A DNA stretch of 64,000 nt from Sipunculus nudus (GCA_026874595.1 CM049307.1:51397370-51461369), one strand, 5' to 3'. Positions 45,428 to 61,199 are shown, numbered from the stretch's first letter. The notes: a model not told the origin generated them from the letters alone. Made by a program: numbers and translations.

Positions 45428-48400
45428 GGATGCATAATGTCCTGTTATTATCCAGGCAGATATGTAGGACAAAATGACTTATTGAAATGAATGGCATATT
45501 AAGAAATAATGTACCTTTTTGAATTTGTTCTGTCGGTGCCTCGGGTATACTACGCCCACTTTCACTCTCCCGGGTGTCATTTTAATTCACTGTCACAGTC
45601 TGTGGTGGAAATTGCTCTGAAAGCTATGTTCACGCCTTGCCTTTATAATGCCCCCGGTGACACTGCTATGTGTGACAGAAATAACGGACAAATCAATATT
45701 TCGAGACAATAAATAATACTTACAGCCGGTATTAGAGCATATGCCGAAGGATTCAATGTAATTATTTTCATCTTTTTAAGGGTCACAATATGCCAGTAGA
45801 ACGTTCCCTTCTAACTATAAGGTATACGGTGTCACGTCGGTGTAAAAATTCAAGTAACAAATTTCCCAAAGTAGAGGTGTATGAAGCATTGTACCCCTGT
45901 CTCCTTATTTTATCAAATGAAATGCTAGTTAAGTTTATAAGACAACAATATAAAATGAAGGATATAAAAAAGGTTATGAAGAAGTAAAGCTAGTACGTAT
46001 GCCGGTGATACAGTAGCATTTTTTAATACTTATATGGAAGGTATTGTAGGTCGAAATGAACAAAGATTAACCGAAGGATATTGGACATGGAGTTGGAGAA
46101 ACTCACCATCAAACCTCAGATAATATCGCAATTTGCTTAAGAACCGCTTCTTTTAAGGATTAAAATGATTTTAGAAAAATAATCTGCCATAATTTTAAAT
46201 GGAATGGAAAATCCAAAAATTGTCACTTGGTCTATAGGTTCAAGAAAAAGAAATTTGGGGATTGAATGCGTCACATTTAAGTTCCATTATAATGATATTC
46301 CGCCTATCATGGATTTAAATATATTTGTATGCAGTTAAAACCGATATCAGAGAGTGAATAAATACTTTGTTGGGTAATTTTGGTCAGAATTACAGAGTGG
46401 TCCCTAATTTTCACTTCTATTGATCACGGGGCCATCGCGCACATGTGACGTCGGAATGTTGCGCTGCTCGTCTCACTGTTTGCTTGCGCTGTGCAAACAG
46501 TACAACCAGTCCACTTATGGTTACATGGAGCTCCGACCATCAATAGTCCCTCGTTGGAGTACTGGATTGCCTCTCGAGACACAGTTCAAACAGCACTTAC
46601 TATTGAGCACACAGACTGTTTTATCTAGACTCAGAATCAATGTCTTTCGGAGCTGTGGTCACTCCTCCGGCAATAATGAGATACTCGCTCTGAAGTCTGT
46701 TACAGAGAAATCACAGAGGCCTTCCTAAGACATCGACTATCTACGCTGATATGCATCACCTCTCAATTATCTAATCTCTGATCCACGCAGAACTTCCCCT
46801 GAACTGTAGTGTCCTCAGGCTTCACCGAACTGGCGCGCTGATGGAGCAATTGTTGCGAATATCTTCTTAATCATGACTTATATATGGTTTCTGACTTAAC
46901 ATGTCCTGACCGTTTTCTGACGAATCACCACTCCTTTTTATACCGACTACCAAAATTACATGAATTTTGATATTGACACGCCTCCAGACACAAACTTTGA
47001 AGTATACAATAAACAATCGTTACTAAATAGACCGCCAAACATAGGCGGCTCCCACTGAATTAAATTGGACTGAAATTAACATCAAACGAGACACCTGTGT
47101 TCTCTTACCAAGGTTTCACGCTAATATCTAAACATGATACTCCACATTTATGTACCAAAAAATGTCAAAACAATCATCTGGTTATACTCCCTACTATGCC
47201 ATACAATTACTTACTCAGTCACAGACCTCTGGTCACAGAACATAGTATCAGTCACTGTCGTATTTTAATTATTTATTCAAAAATTGCAATTCATTGGAGG
47301 AACGTTGAGGAACTTCGCATCACTTTTTTTTGCTGATAACTCCTTTTTTATTGAAATGTGTACACATTTGTCGACATTTGTTCGCAATGTTCTCTGAAAC
47401 CACGTTGCGTATTACACCATGACATACCTCATTTTAAAGGTTATTGTCCCCGCAGTGACATAGGCGATATGAGAAAAAATAATTTTCAATGTACACATCA
47501 TTTTGAGTGATTTTTCTGCTTTTTCTTACTTGCGCGGAGGTTAGACCGAGTACAGCCTAACTGCCTTCGGCAATGACCGGAATGCGTGCATCGTGGTCAC
47601 TCAGCCATATGAGGACTATTGTTCATATAAATAACGGCTGCTTTCAGGAGGGATTTGAGCATGTCTGGCCTTTCATTAGACCAAGGCTCTCACTCACTTG
47701 CGTGGTCAGTAAAAGTAAAAAACATGTTTTCCGCTTTATGAAATGAAGGGTTCAACTCAGGAGGATTAATGACAAAACCTAATTAAAGGTCCAAGTTTCA
47801 GGAACAGGGGTGGGGCGGGGTGGTGACGGGGGTTTCAGGCCTCAAAATTGGTCTGATACGATGAATAAAAATGGTTGCGGCGGCTGAAAATTGGAAACGG
47901 ACCCTGTATATGGCGTCCGATTGGGACAGCTTCTGCTACTTACGAGGTATGCATATTTATATTTCATTCTTCAGGTACAGTTTCCTTGCAACATACATTT
48001 AGTTAATCTTTCATGCGTTCCTCACATTAATTATACGTCCAACGATAGTAACCAGTCAAATTTCATCGAAAACCTGAATGCCCCCGCGTCTCATTCCGGT
48101 TCGCAAAGTTAACTTCATCACTGTCCAGGTCTTTAAGGTAAAATAAATGTAAACAATATTTGTACTTATCTTACTAAGATAGTATTCCGCTGAAAACCTA
48201 TATTTTCTTTTTTAATCTTTGAATTATAAAAATAGCCTTCATTCCACATCTGAGTTAATATATCTCCCCAGCCCCGGTAAAAAGCCCGGTATACCGGGTT
48301 TATCAGCTAGTATATTTTAAAGCTCGAGGCTCAGCCCATGCCTTGAAATGTAATATGATTCTCACATGAACGACCCCTCAATATTTATTAGCACTGTTAG

Positions 48401-48953
48401 TATGAATTATTCAAAGCTGTCATGTTTTACAATTCAGAATATCGACCGATCATGTCATTGGATATATGATTAACTTTACTATACAGATTTTTTTTTTATT
48501 TTTCAGCCATTTTCTGACACTATTTACGTTAACATAAAAGGTAATATCTTGCTCGCATTTTATTGTATCTCGATAAAAGTTTCAAAAGTTACAAAAGTGG
48601 TCAGTTGTTGGTAGATGGAAATGATTAGAACTGAAAATAGGTATGCAATGAATGTGAGTGCTAACCTCAAGAGAACCTTGGTGACCCTCTCAACAGCAAA
48701 AGTTTAACAGCCAAATGCATCGTAACGTAATGAAGCAATCTTGGGGACAGTTCGGGGCCTTTGTCGATTTCCATCAACCATAGTTGGACCTCGTCAGGCC
48801 CTGAGGGAAATCCTGTTGATCAGAATCACTGAAGCCGAAAATACAAGGGGTCATCACCGCAGTCGTAAAAATCTCCAGGGAGCTCTGTGCCTGTGGGGGG
48901 CGGGGTCAACAACCTTTGCTGTACTAGGTTGATATCCCAATAATATAACCATG

Positions 48954-49087
48954 ATAATAATAATAATAATTATATAATAATAATAATTATTATTATTTGA
49001 ATTTCTTATATTATTGATATTTTTTTTTTATTTTGAAATTGTTATATTCTTTTTATATTTCTCATATATTTTACAATTTCATAATAA

Positions 49088-49143
<56 letters not shown>

Positions 49144-49248
49144 TAAATCATTCTCATAATCATAATAATTTTGACGATGATGACGATTAAATGATTACAA
49201 AAAAATTAAATATAAATTATTAGTATTATAATTAAAAATTATTGAATA

Positions 49249-49290
<42 letters not shown>

Positions 49291-49380
49291 GTTATAATTG
49301 CTATTTTTGCATATGTCTAATTATTATTATTATTATTATCATGATTATTATGATTAATATTATTATTGTTATTATTATCG
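48954..49380. repeat. (TAA)n/(TTA)n-rich region with inverted blocks
   Basis: ATAATAATA blocks (48954-49000 and 49081-49141) are followed by ATTATTATT blocks (49249-49375). The blocks are inverse complements, so the strand could form a long hairpin. Confidence 0.9.
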
Positions 49381-50394
49381 GTAATTTTGCTATGGCCTAT
49401 TGATTTGTTCTAAATATGTGCAGGTTGTGACAAGTGTAATTATCAACTTATCTGTTACTTTTTATTGTTAAATGTTCGGTTTATAAAGAAATATATAACT
49501 GTCATATCTAACGTATTAAGGTTTGTAACATTACCTAAAAATTTCAGCCTTAAAGTAAAATATTCGCATTTTCTCTCAAAGTGTGCATTTACGCGATAAG
49601 TGTTTTTTTCCAATAACAAATACCTTAATAAAAACCTTCATTTCCTATTCGCTACATCGGCTGCAGGTCGAAAACCCCGGGTCCTATGATCCGCTCCTAA
49701 TAAACTCAGTCCATTACCTACTTAAATAGTGCGTCCCCGGGAAGAGTGCATTTGATTAAAAAACACGGGAGGCTTTCCAGACGCTGAGTACAGTGAAAAG
49801 GTCAAAGGGGTACTCTATGATTCGCCTCACGTTCAGGTTTGATAGGTTATATATTTACGGGGAGGAAAAAAAGGCGGCCGAGGTGATACTACAGTCAGGA
49901 ATATAGACTGGATTTAGCTTTTATTATTTAGATCGTTTATTATATCGTGTATTAAGATCGTTTTCCCTTCATACAGGGATAGTTCAGGCGCAAAAATTAT
50001 TCAATGCCCTGGATCTGAGTAAATGTAGCCAGATATCACGAGACGTCCAATAATTTGTTTGTTCGTAAAAAATATCAGCTTCCACTAAAAGAAAGCTTTT
50101 ACTTTTCTAATTCGTTTCCCACATCTGGAAAACATCTCAGCGTTTCCCTGAGATGTTTACTTCGAAAAGGTCACGTCCTTAGGGTGTGGTTTCGTTCGAG
50201 ATAAGAAACTGATCATCAAGTTTTCATGAAATAAAAATTGCACAATACCCCCCCCCCCCCCCGGGAAGATACGTAGTTTAGAGTATTGAAAATGAATGAA
50301 TCTCAAATCTTATAAGCAAGGTAAAATCGGTAACCATATCTCTCCCATCATATCTCTAAAGTCTAGTAGTGGCAATCAAAGGAAAACTACTACC

Positions 50395-50396
<2 letters not shown>

Positions 50397-50446
<50 letters not shown>

Positions 50447-50466
50447 TGTAAATATATATATATATA
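50397..50466. repeat. (TA)n microsatellite
   Basis: TA repeats with a CATATATGTAAA break. A poly-C run lies 135 bases upstream. Confidence 0.93.
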
Positions 50467-53302
50467 AATGCCCTAAAAGTAACTATATATTATGATTATG
50501 ATTTTTTTTAATTATTTAAATTCTCATGCACATAAAACTGAGGAAACGATTGATAATAAGATATCCTTGTCACGTAATCACCTTCGCTGTCAGTAATTCA
50601 ATAATCATACATACACGTAGGTTTTAAGGACCCGCTGATTAAATTTCCTGTATCCGAATAAAAAACTGGACTTCTCTTATTCCAGGACGAAAATTACATC
50701 GTAAAACGTGTCTTGCCGTGAATTCGTTATTAGTTATTGACAAAAAAAGTTTCTTTGATTAAAAAAATCCTTTTTTTGCACGGATAGTATCCGGATGGAG
50801 ATAATGAAACAGTTTTTGATGTCCACACCTGCAGACGGACAAAACGTGGATTACATATATAAACTGATACAAGTCCTGGATACAAGACAGCATTATTCTC
50901 ATTTATGTTTTACCGAACACAAGTTGCTGGGTATTCTGTATAAATCAACGCAAACGCATTATTTAAAAAAAATGCAGTTAATGCTACTAGCGAAACCACA
51001 ATTTGCACCTCTTAAAAGAAAATATCACTTTTTAAAGAAAAAAATGTGACTGCATAGAAAACAGAAAGTACGCTTGTATAGTAAAAATATGTCAATATAT
51101 ATTCTAAAGTGATGCGTTATTTTACATATAATATTTTTTTTTCAGATAAACCTACATAGCTACATAAATATCTATGTATATATAATTTAGGACATATATA
51201 TAAACTAATATATATATATATATTTATATTTATATATAATACGAAGTCTTATCCATTCTTTTATTCCATAATATTTTATTTCAGGATAGTAAGCTATACT
51301 TTAATTGACGGTGGTGGCACCATCTAGATTAGACAATCTTGAAACTGCTTGCTAAGACCTGACACCTTTTGCAGTTTGGTAAATATTCTCTTATCTAAAT
51401 TTTTTAATTTAATCATGATTTGTAAATACAATAAATAAAATGTCTTGCATGTGTAAATTACTGGATCTTGGCGTCTATAATTGGGACGGACGGCGGAGCA
51501 GAGGACAGACAACAGGAAGATATCAAGGACCTTGACAATGATGACATAGGAGACCTTGAGGACTCTATTAAATATTCTTTTGCGTCTGCGCCTTGTCTAT
51601 CCTGGTACAGAGAATACCCTGTAACTCTTATTTGAAGGCACAGGCTCCGGCTCTAAATGCGGCGTGGCATTTTATTTTTCATTTTTTTTCCCGTCAGCTA
51701 ATAAAACAGCAATGAAAAAAAAACCGGACTGTTGTTTAGGTTAATCAAAATTATTCAAGAGATAAACAAAACGAGATACATTTGTATCATACTGCGCCAC
51801 TCTGGACACTTGTGGAACTGCCATTCGAGATAAAAATTGTTCACTATTAAAAATTGGTCATCAGTCACCCATTTTTATCGATTTCTACAATAATAGCTCG
51901 TTTTAACTTAATTCTGTTCCACCTACTGCGAAAACCTGGTTTTGGAGCCAAATTTCTTAAAGGGTTAAACATTTCAATGGTGTCTTTGAAATCAGCATTT
52001 TTATCACTTTTATCATCAGAAAAGAAATCTTCTCATAAGCACAAGTTAAGGGCATAATACAATAAATCAGCGAAACTTTTGCATTGATCTTTTATTAAGA
52101 ATTTCTAAATGGATTTGTTGAAGGATTATTAGATTTAAAAAAAGCGGGATAAATTGGTCTTACATGTTTAGTAAGTGAAGTTATGTCGATATTTTTATAA
52201 CATGATAATTAAAACAACAAATATTTTAGGCGATCGTGAAAGATCATTCATAGTTCATTTGCTATTATCATCTTCAGCTGTAGACGAAATGATAAGATCA
52301 CGTGACATATCAGATGAACAGTCTACACAAAGGTGATGTTTATTAAGATACTTCGACGTCCCTTAATAAATTTATTCTAATTATTCATACACTTTAGGTA
52401 ATCAAATATGCGCTGGTAAAAATTTATAAATATATCTTGTATCGTTACCGGTCTACCTTTGTCATTATGGGTGTGTCATTTCCCTTTTTCAGAGGCAGAC
52501 GTATCGATATATCGATCAGCCACGCTAATTGCAGAAATTGTTGTTCAACTTACATTTAGATTATATATTGTTTTTACAATGGAGTGGGCTTAAACATTCT
52601 CAGAAATAAACCTTGCCGCTCTGCTTCAGCCGCTTTATATAAGCCTGGCTTTTAGGAAAGCTATGCAAGCGTCTCTTATACTCGAAATGGGTCGATACGT
52701 TGATGGTAGAACGTAGAATTTCATAGCTGGGTCTTGTATTAGTCCTTGACCACTGCCGACAGACTCAAATAAACCAGCAAACACTGCAGACGCTGCACTG
52801 ACAAGTGTTAACTAACCCCTATGTTTCAACTTATCGATTCATCATATTATGGCACGGTATACAATAATATATATTAGACACTCTAAAATTTTTCTGAGCG
52901 TATTGAAAACCCTGTACAAACTGGATAATCATAGCGAATAAAAATATTAAAGTATTAAATAATAGTAAAGACCAGAATACACTATGTACACGGTAGCAAC
53001 GTTGTTGAGACAAGAATTCACAATGTAAAAAATGCAGAGGTTCCCTATCTTCGACTTGCATATCTTGAAAATGAAAAATATCAAATATTCTTTTACCCTG
53101 CCGGAATCACCATGATGTATCTGGAGTCATTAATTAATGCACACATACGATGTACACTCCATATTGAAGCGCAGGTAAAAACATAATGTCCATGAATCTA
53201 ACACGGACACTCAGGAGACGTGTTTTTTTCTGAATTATCGAATTGTCCTTTTTAGAGTAGTTGGTCATATAACGTTAATCCGCCTATTGAAGTTATTTTT
53301 AG

Positions 53303-53304
<2 letters not shown>

Positions 53305-53344
<40 letters not shown>
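53305..53344. repeat. (TA)n microsatellite
   Basis: About 40 bases of TA. Confidence 0.93.
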
Positions 53345-53350
<6 letters not shown>

Positions 53351-53506
53351 TATTTATGTTTAATTTCAAAGAAAGGAAGAAAGGAGAAAAAGAAAATTCT
53401 TTATTTAAATTTTTTTATGACTGTTTTCTAAATTTTTCTTAAATTCAAAATGGAATATTGACATCGACACTCACTTTAATACTATATCAACCGTGTCTTC
53501 GACGTA

Positions 53507-53656
53507 CAGTGAAACCTCTCCTAATGGGTTCCTCTGTTCTAAGGGCGCCTCCTATTTACGGCCACTTACCGGTAGTCCCTTGAAAGTAAGTCCCAAATCT
53601 CTATCGTGGGCAAAATGTTTGGTCGCGTCAGTGTCCGTAATTCGGAGGTTCTACTG
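53507..53656. mobile_element. Tc1/mariner-like MITE, 150 bp, TA target
   Basis: Ends CAGTGAAACCTCTCCTAATG and, reversed, CAGTAGAACCTCCGAATTAC, flanked by TA (53505-53506 and 53657-53658). It shares the CAGTnnAACC end with the MITE at 45174 but has a different interior. Confidence 0.75.
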
Positions 53657-56607
53657 TACTTGCTTCGCCTTAACCGCATGCAAGCAGCACTTCACCTCTC
53701 GTGGCATCGGGCATATTGAACTGACAATTTTTATCATGGGTTCAAGTTTGTAAAATCAAGAATGTTAACACGAAAAAGCACTTGTCGTTGCTATTCGCAA
53801 GCTGGGCAAGGTATTTTTAAATGTGAAGATTGATGCATGTGTGATTGTTATTTATGACTATACCATGACTCAGCGATTGTGGGTCAATTGCCGAATCATG
53901 TTACTCCTTATGGCATTCAAGATTAACAAAGCGCAAACTGTCACCAAATAATGAACGCCTTCGATAAATGATGTCGTTCTTGATGACCAAAAAGCGGTTT
54001 AATGGGTATTGTTGGGCTTAAAATGAAATACTGACGTTCACACATATTGCGTGGATATGTGAAATAATCAATGTTATTGGCAATGTCTTATGAATGTATT
54101 ATTACATGTAACATCGGCTGACTCACGCTCATTCGGGGGTTGTCTCCATGACCATTACGTGTCGTACCAGCTAGGTCATATCTGTCCGTCTGAGAAGATC
54201 TTCCTTCGTAAAGTACTCGCTGACGGAAGCAGAAAGTCTGTCCGTTATCTGGGAGTGTGAGTTTTTCGCTTAACTGAGTTCTGCTGAACATAAACTACAG
54301 GCAAATTTGAAGGGATTGAGATTAATGTCCGCATTAGTGGTTTGTCCGGCTTATTGAGTTGTCCGCAGGAGGGAGTCACACTGAGTTATAACCTCCTGTT
54401 TCAATGTACAGGTTTAACTATGTTTTATTTCCCCAAAAAAGTCTGTGTCCAAAGGAAGAGATATATTCTAAGATCAATAATGTCGGGGATATGCGTTTTA
54501 CACATCATGATATTTCTTAAAACAATCTGCAAAGTGTAGAAATAAATTAGGAGCGTAAATATTCCACAAGAACTTCAATAAACAATATGTATTATATGGA
54601 TTCTATGAACTTTATTAACTTAACATTTTAAATCGGTTGTCATTTTCATTTTGATTTTTACTGAGCCAGATCTTTCAAAATTTCCCTCTTTAGACCAATT
54701 ACTAAGTTAAGAATCGGGATATCAGTAAACCATATGACATATATAATTGATTGTACCATGTTCGTGACTGAAATAACCCATACATGCTGCAGGTAAGACT
54801 CTTCTGGAGACAATGAAAGAAAATGAAATGAAATAATTAAGGAGGAATACAGTTATCACTGGATCGAAAGAAATTCTAAAGATCACTGGAGGCCTCCCCC
54901 GGCGCCTGCAACTGTACAAATAAAGGGGAATCGGCAGTGTAGTGAACGACCTTCAGAATACGGTCAAGGTCGAAAAAAAAATACGATGACTAACATTGTG
55001 CCTAATTACAGCTTATGAAAAATAAGGCATGTTTGAGATCTGGTTCGAACAGAAAATGGCAGAAGAACAAAAAGAGAGAGAAAAAGGCGAAACAAATGAT
55101 ATCCATGGTTTTGCACTCTGGGGAGCTAAGTGGTAACCCACATTTTATTTTTACCAAATATGGATACAGAAATTGACTTATCAAGCCTCCCCTTCCTGGT
55201 GGTGGTGGTGGAGCTTTGGGGTTCTTAATAAGAATGAATTCAACGTTCTTTTACCACATTGCCGCCAAGAATCAAATCCCCACAAAGGAGACGAGAGACG
55301 ACAAACTGAATGAAAATTCCGTATGTCATGGTGTTGGTGGATGGATGAGCGGTCATACATAAAACCACAAAGGATTTTCAAGACACCTGAGTTCGTCCTA
55401 AAGGTGACCCCCCTCCCCCCATGTGTCTTTAATGATAAACCTTTATTAACCTGTCAGTCCTACCTCTGGTTCTGAACACTGTTCTAACACCAGCACAGAG
55501 CCCCCTCAGCTATAAAGGTGCCCCTTCCCCACCTTATGAAAAAGAATTAATGTGATTTCTGGCTTCCTCTGTGTATATTATTAATGATCTAAGGGTTATT
55601 TTAGAAAGGATGAATGAACTTGTTTATCAGCAACATGTTTGTAATCACAGCAATGTTGACAAGGGGGAAAACCTGTAACCTTAGGGGTAGTTTGCATATA
55701 TCCGGAGGTAGAAAGGTCACTTGTAGCAAAACGCAATTTGTAAAGCTCTGGCTTATTTGACTTGCTGCCCGATGCCTATGTTGAATTTATTTGATTATTT
55801 TAGTGGGCTCCCATACATTATAAACACGTTGATGTAAACAAAACATGCAGCCTATGTGCGGTAATATGTTATCATGACCACATTTTCTTGCCTGTTTTTA
55901 TGAAGCTCCAACGGATCACCTTGAGTTTATAAAGGTCAGATAGGTGATTGGGTCCCTTTAATTTTCATGCTTAAATGTCAAAAGTGATGCATATGGAGTG
56001 ATAGTTCCATCTTTCGTACATGCTTGGCACCGACAGTTCTCATGGACACATTTTATTGCTATTAACCACTATTCAATATATGATATTTATGAAAGTCCTA
56101 CAGCTTGTTTATTTAGACTGATATTGATATAATACTATTTACATACCAGAATCGTTTTATGTATAAGCCGTCATGTACAACATACCACAATGTATACCTG
56201 TGTGGTGTTGTAGGGATATTTTAGACAATTTTAAAGGAGTTTTTTGGTATCACAGTTATAGGTGTACCACACACTCGGTCACTTGATCAAATATATTGGA
56301 TTTTTATGCCATAACAACCAAAAACAATTGCCGACGTCTACAGACGAAACACAGGAGATTTCTCCTGTATCTATCTCTTATATCAAATGCGGCCGTGGCG
56401 AGAACAAAACTATGTGGTTTAACTCCAGATTTTAAGGAATTGTTCATTAGCTGTTAACCCTATATTTTATCAAAATTCGCCCATAATATCTTCTGTTGTT
56501 GCAAAGCTGCTTACAGACATAACAACTATGTTACGAACAAAGGAGAGGTGAAATACCTCGCCAGATTCGCTCACAAGCAGAGCTATGATGCGTTTGTCAC
56601 AATTATA

Positions 56608-56690
56608 CTACTACTACTACCACTAGTGACACTACTACTACTACTACTTCTGTTTTTTCTGCTTCTACTACTCATACTTCCAATACTACT
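56608..56690. repeat. (CTA)n-like microsatellite, interrupted
   Basis: ACTACTACTACC and ACTACTACTACTACTACTTC blocks with interruptions; Leu-rich frames here are artefacts. Confidence 0.85.
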
Positions 56691-57783
56691 AACACTAATA
56701 CTTATTATGGTAATAAGAAGTAATCATAAATTGGTGGAACACACTTCACAATTGTCTTTTAACATAAACTGAACATAAAAAACTCAGTTTTAAAACTTTG
56801 ACATATGACTTGAAACTCTTTTTACAACTGATTTAATGACACAAGATTATATAGATGTATTTGGACATAGGCACATTATAGTGAAGTTAAGGCATGTTAC
56901 TAGACCTGTTTTACATGAAAGAATACTGCGTTTACTGAACCAGAGGTAGTAGGGTTTTTGTAATATTAAGTTTGTCGATCAACTCGTAGCTTAAAAAGAA
57001 CACTGTATTTTCAGCAGACAATATGTTCTTTAACTATTGAAATTTTATATTAATGGCTAAAAACATATATTTTTACATGTATGGTAATCCCTTTTGATTC
57101 TGGATCACGAATAGAGGAAGTTAATTCAATGACTTATTGAACATTATGATCATAATTGCCCTAGATAGTCTAACTCGTGATGACAAGCTTACCAATATGA
57201 TTTGGAAAACAATCTAGAAGATAGGAAATTAACAAAACTGTTTAGAAATTACGAAAAGGACACTTCTTAAAAGTTTTGCAAACGAAAAGGACCAACCTTA
57301 TTCTGCACATTAGGTCTGGTATAGATATTTAAAGATTATTTGGAGTGTGTGTCTGTGCGGGGAATTTGGCTGCCCCAAAGTTTTCCCCGATTTTCAGACA
57401 CTAAATATCTGCTTGTATAATTGAAAGTATGGAACTGAAATTAAAAACACGACCAATAGGCCAAATTGTCATCAAATTCCATAACTTTATTCTTTTTTAT
57501 TTAGCATGTTATGGGACATCATTTCTTAAATTCTATTCAGACAAGTTGAGTTAATAAACCGTGAGTTCCATAGTAATGATTATTTAATTAGATTGTTTCT
57601 TATAAATGAAGCTTTTCATAACCCAGTTTTTTTTATTAATGCTATGATTTCCTTTGTATATAGATATTATACAGGTTACAAGAATAGTAAAGTTCTTGGC
57701 TGATTCTCGGCAGAATTCAAGATAATTTCTTCTAGATTTCAATTTCGATTGACACGTTAATAAACGATCCAATTTAGATATAT

Positions 57784-58311
57784 TGTTACGGAACCTTATA
57801 ACAGCAGGTCACGTAATCGTGACGAGCATAAATTTTGTTACTGAGACTAGGCAGCGTGAAAAGTCTAGGGAATTGAATAAAGAAGTCAGCGGTTTTTTTT
57901 GTTAACAAATAATTATAATATATTCCTATAAAACTGTTAAAATGTCCGTAGAATATCTGTAAGTTCTACAATTATCGAAATAAGCCACAAAAAACTGATT
58001 AGAGAGTCACACACTTCCGAGTCCGCTGGTATTTTACTCTCTCCCGGCTGCAAACACAGCCCCTATATATAGCCTATTCACCCGAAGTCCAGAAGCTTCC
58101 ATATTCACGAACATTCCCAAATACAACACAACAATACATGCGCCCTGACCGCATGAACAGACCCGAAATATCTAGACTACAACGAGCACCGTGTTTCTAC
58201 AAGCCAGTGTTCAACAAATACGGTTCCCATAGGAACGCCCAGGGCTTGAGCCTAACACGAATCAGAATTTCACACACAATCCTGCGCATAATTAAACAGA
58301 TACCTGTAACA
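57784..58311 (-). mobile_element. Solo LTR, family B, copy 3 (528 bp, internally deleted)
   Basis: Begins TGTTACGGAACC and ends CCTGTAACA, with ATATAT on both sides. Shares AGGCAGCGTGAAAAGTCTAG and AATAAAGAAGTCAGCG with the other copies. It is about 340 bases shorter than they are, most of the loss lying between the TTTGTTAACAAATAA block and the TATA region. Confidence 0.72.
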
Positions 58312-61199
58312 ATATATGTGGTGCATCTTATATATTACATAGAAATTTTAGCTTACTATAAATGTATACATTCTATATGGACCGTGGTTATAGAATGTAT
58401 AAATTTCATGGGGTAGAGAATGCGTACATCAAAATGAAACAAAACATAGGATATGGAAAGGAATGCCTGATCTTGTTCCTTAAGACACACTTATATAGCA
58501 AGCGGACTGTGGTGCTAATAAACAAATGTAGAGCTGAAATATTGTTTGACAATACCCATAGCCATTAAAGACATGCGCACGCACACTTGGCGGTATCCTT
58601 TGTGCATTTGTTCCATTGACGTCAAATATGTCATTATGTAAGGATTTAAACTTTCCATCGCTAGGCCGTTTGTACTTTTGCTCAGTGGGTACTGATTGCC
58701 TTCGGATCCGACTTTCTTACCTTCACCTACGTCTGAACCACTGTGCCAATCTGAAAACTAGACACCCTCAGGCCTCTGGTGGAACCTTTAATGAAACTTC
58801 AATAGAATTACACGTCAATCTCAGATGTGTCATCACCCCGCCAACGTGAAGATAATCTGGATAACATGTTACAGTGGTACTGCTAATTAAGCCTCTAGCG
58901 CACCCCATCTCCCGGTAAGACTGGAAGGCTTATGGGGTTGATGAGTATATTTATATCTTGGTAAGAAGCTTTGTTAATGGAGTTTTCATTTTTTTAAAAT
59001 TATTTTTGTCTTTTGTCAATTTTTGTTTGATTTAAAGAATGCCTGATTGAAAAAAAACTGAATTTTGGATATAATGTAAATCCTAGACAACAGAGGTGCA
59101 CCTGATATATATTTCCTTATTTTGACCTTATTCTCAAAGTCATAAATTAAATTGCCGATCCCTGATTATCACTCAGTTGCAGTCCTGGAGGTACGATGTT
59201 GGTGAGCGGACGATTCCACTGATCGCTTGGCGATGGCATACATCCAGTTCCGTGAATTCTTGACACAGTGGCCTATGCATACACCTTACGCTCTCAATCA
59301 CCTTTCAATGGGTCACACTGATTCCTATATCCCCTGCATATTCCTATATTTTCCTATGACAATCCCCCTATAATTTTTTAACTTTTGCAGTATTTGGACT
59401 GTAATCTGCTATATTTTCCTACATATTGTCACTGTACAATAGTGTTTCAGATATAACTGTTCTTACTAGATATTAATAAGTTATACATTCCTATTATTAT
59501 TGAAAACGTTGAGCATGTTTTTAGTACAGTGCTTGAAGTGCTGCAGTCACACCAGTACAGTTATATAAAATAATGAAATAGACCTAAAGAAGCTTCTTTG
59601 AGAACAGATGGTTATATTCAGTCAGTGTGTATACTTCGCATGAGCAGTGACAACAAGTCCTCCTATAGAATGCCTATATTTCTGCAGGAGCCTGTTTGGA
59701 ACCCTGTTTGGACACACTCATGTCCCTCTTTTTCACAGTATCGTGCTTTCCTTCAACATGTTTCATACAAAATTACCATGATCTGTTTAAAACATTTAAA
59801 ACCAAAAAAAAAAAAAAAAAAAGACCGTGCCTATTCTAGACGTTAATGTTTATAAAGTCCAGTGTTAGTTATGATGCAACTTTTCCCATTAAGATGCTTT
59901 AACTATCTGTGAAGCCCGCCTTTGTTCGCGACCAACTGAGGTGTTCCTACAAACGTTTGATGAAACAAAGCATTATATTGATATTATCCATCTACACATG
60001 CCATTTTATTATATTTCTTAATTTAAACATGCTCTGTATTGTTTAAGTTTATAGCGAATAGTCTATCCTTTTCATAATATTCGCCTATAATGTATGTTTT
60101 CGCATACGTAAATGCTATATGTATTCAACATTTTACATTTTTTTTTATTTTATGCAGGGATGCTCAATTTAATATGACTTGTCTATTCAGGTTTAGAGCG
60201 TTTTGCTCGATTATCCTGAATAGAGATTTGCTTTAAAAACTTGCTTATCCGGATGCCTGCCCTGTTGTAAAACCAGACAATTACACTAGACATCCTTATA
60301 AAATAGGGTTGAAATAAAATAATTGATAAATGTATAGGACATAGTTATCATCTCCGGATATGTATGGCTATTCTTGCTGATGGTCCTTTGATCACATATT
60401 ATCGCTCGTGCACATGTTTCCTTCATCGAGGGAAATATCTTTATTTTAATTACGGTACGTTTAAACCAAGAAGTGAATAGCGTATTTCGAGCGAAAATTA
60501 TGTTGTTGCCGTGGAAATAGTGACGTCATTACATAAAAAGGATTGGTAACGCCATATTTTCCATTTTTTTATTAAAGCTCCTACCATCTGGGTAAACAAA
60601 CTGTTCTCAAGCTGAGCTGCCACACGGAGTGTATTTAGCAGGTACAGACTGAGTGAAAACAGTATGACCAAGTACCATGAGGAGCATTTTACATTTGACA
60701 CACAAACCCAATTTGCTTAATGCAGATTTATGTGGGGTGCTTAAGGGGAATTCTGATGTATATAACCACATATTCTGGACCTATATACGGGCACCAATTC
60801 TTGCCATATCATTCAGGCAATAAGAGAATGAATGGTTTTGAGCGATTATTACAAATAAAAGACCAATCAAGGCCAGATATGGTTGGTTTACTGGCACCCC
60901 GTGCATCGAGTTTGACCTACCGATCCCATCAAAAATAACTTTGTTTTAACTCAGAAATTTGCCAATTTTAAGCTTAAGCCGCTGGTGTCTTTTTTTCAAG
61001 AAAAACATTGATTTATGAAATAAGTGTCTTCCTTGTTAGAGCACCTGATCCAAGAATCGATGAGGGTTTCGCCTATCCAGTCTAGTATATCTGTATTTCT
61101 TTAAAGAGATGCTGAAAACGGTACCTATAACAACATTTATAACTGCCAGTGGAAATTGCGAGTTTTTAACGGTGGTGCCAGCGAACATTTTGGTACAGT

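Noticed and set aside
46420-46728. 102-codon open frame
   Set aside because: Mixed composition, no domain, no supporting splice sites or neighbours. I could not separate it from chance.
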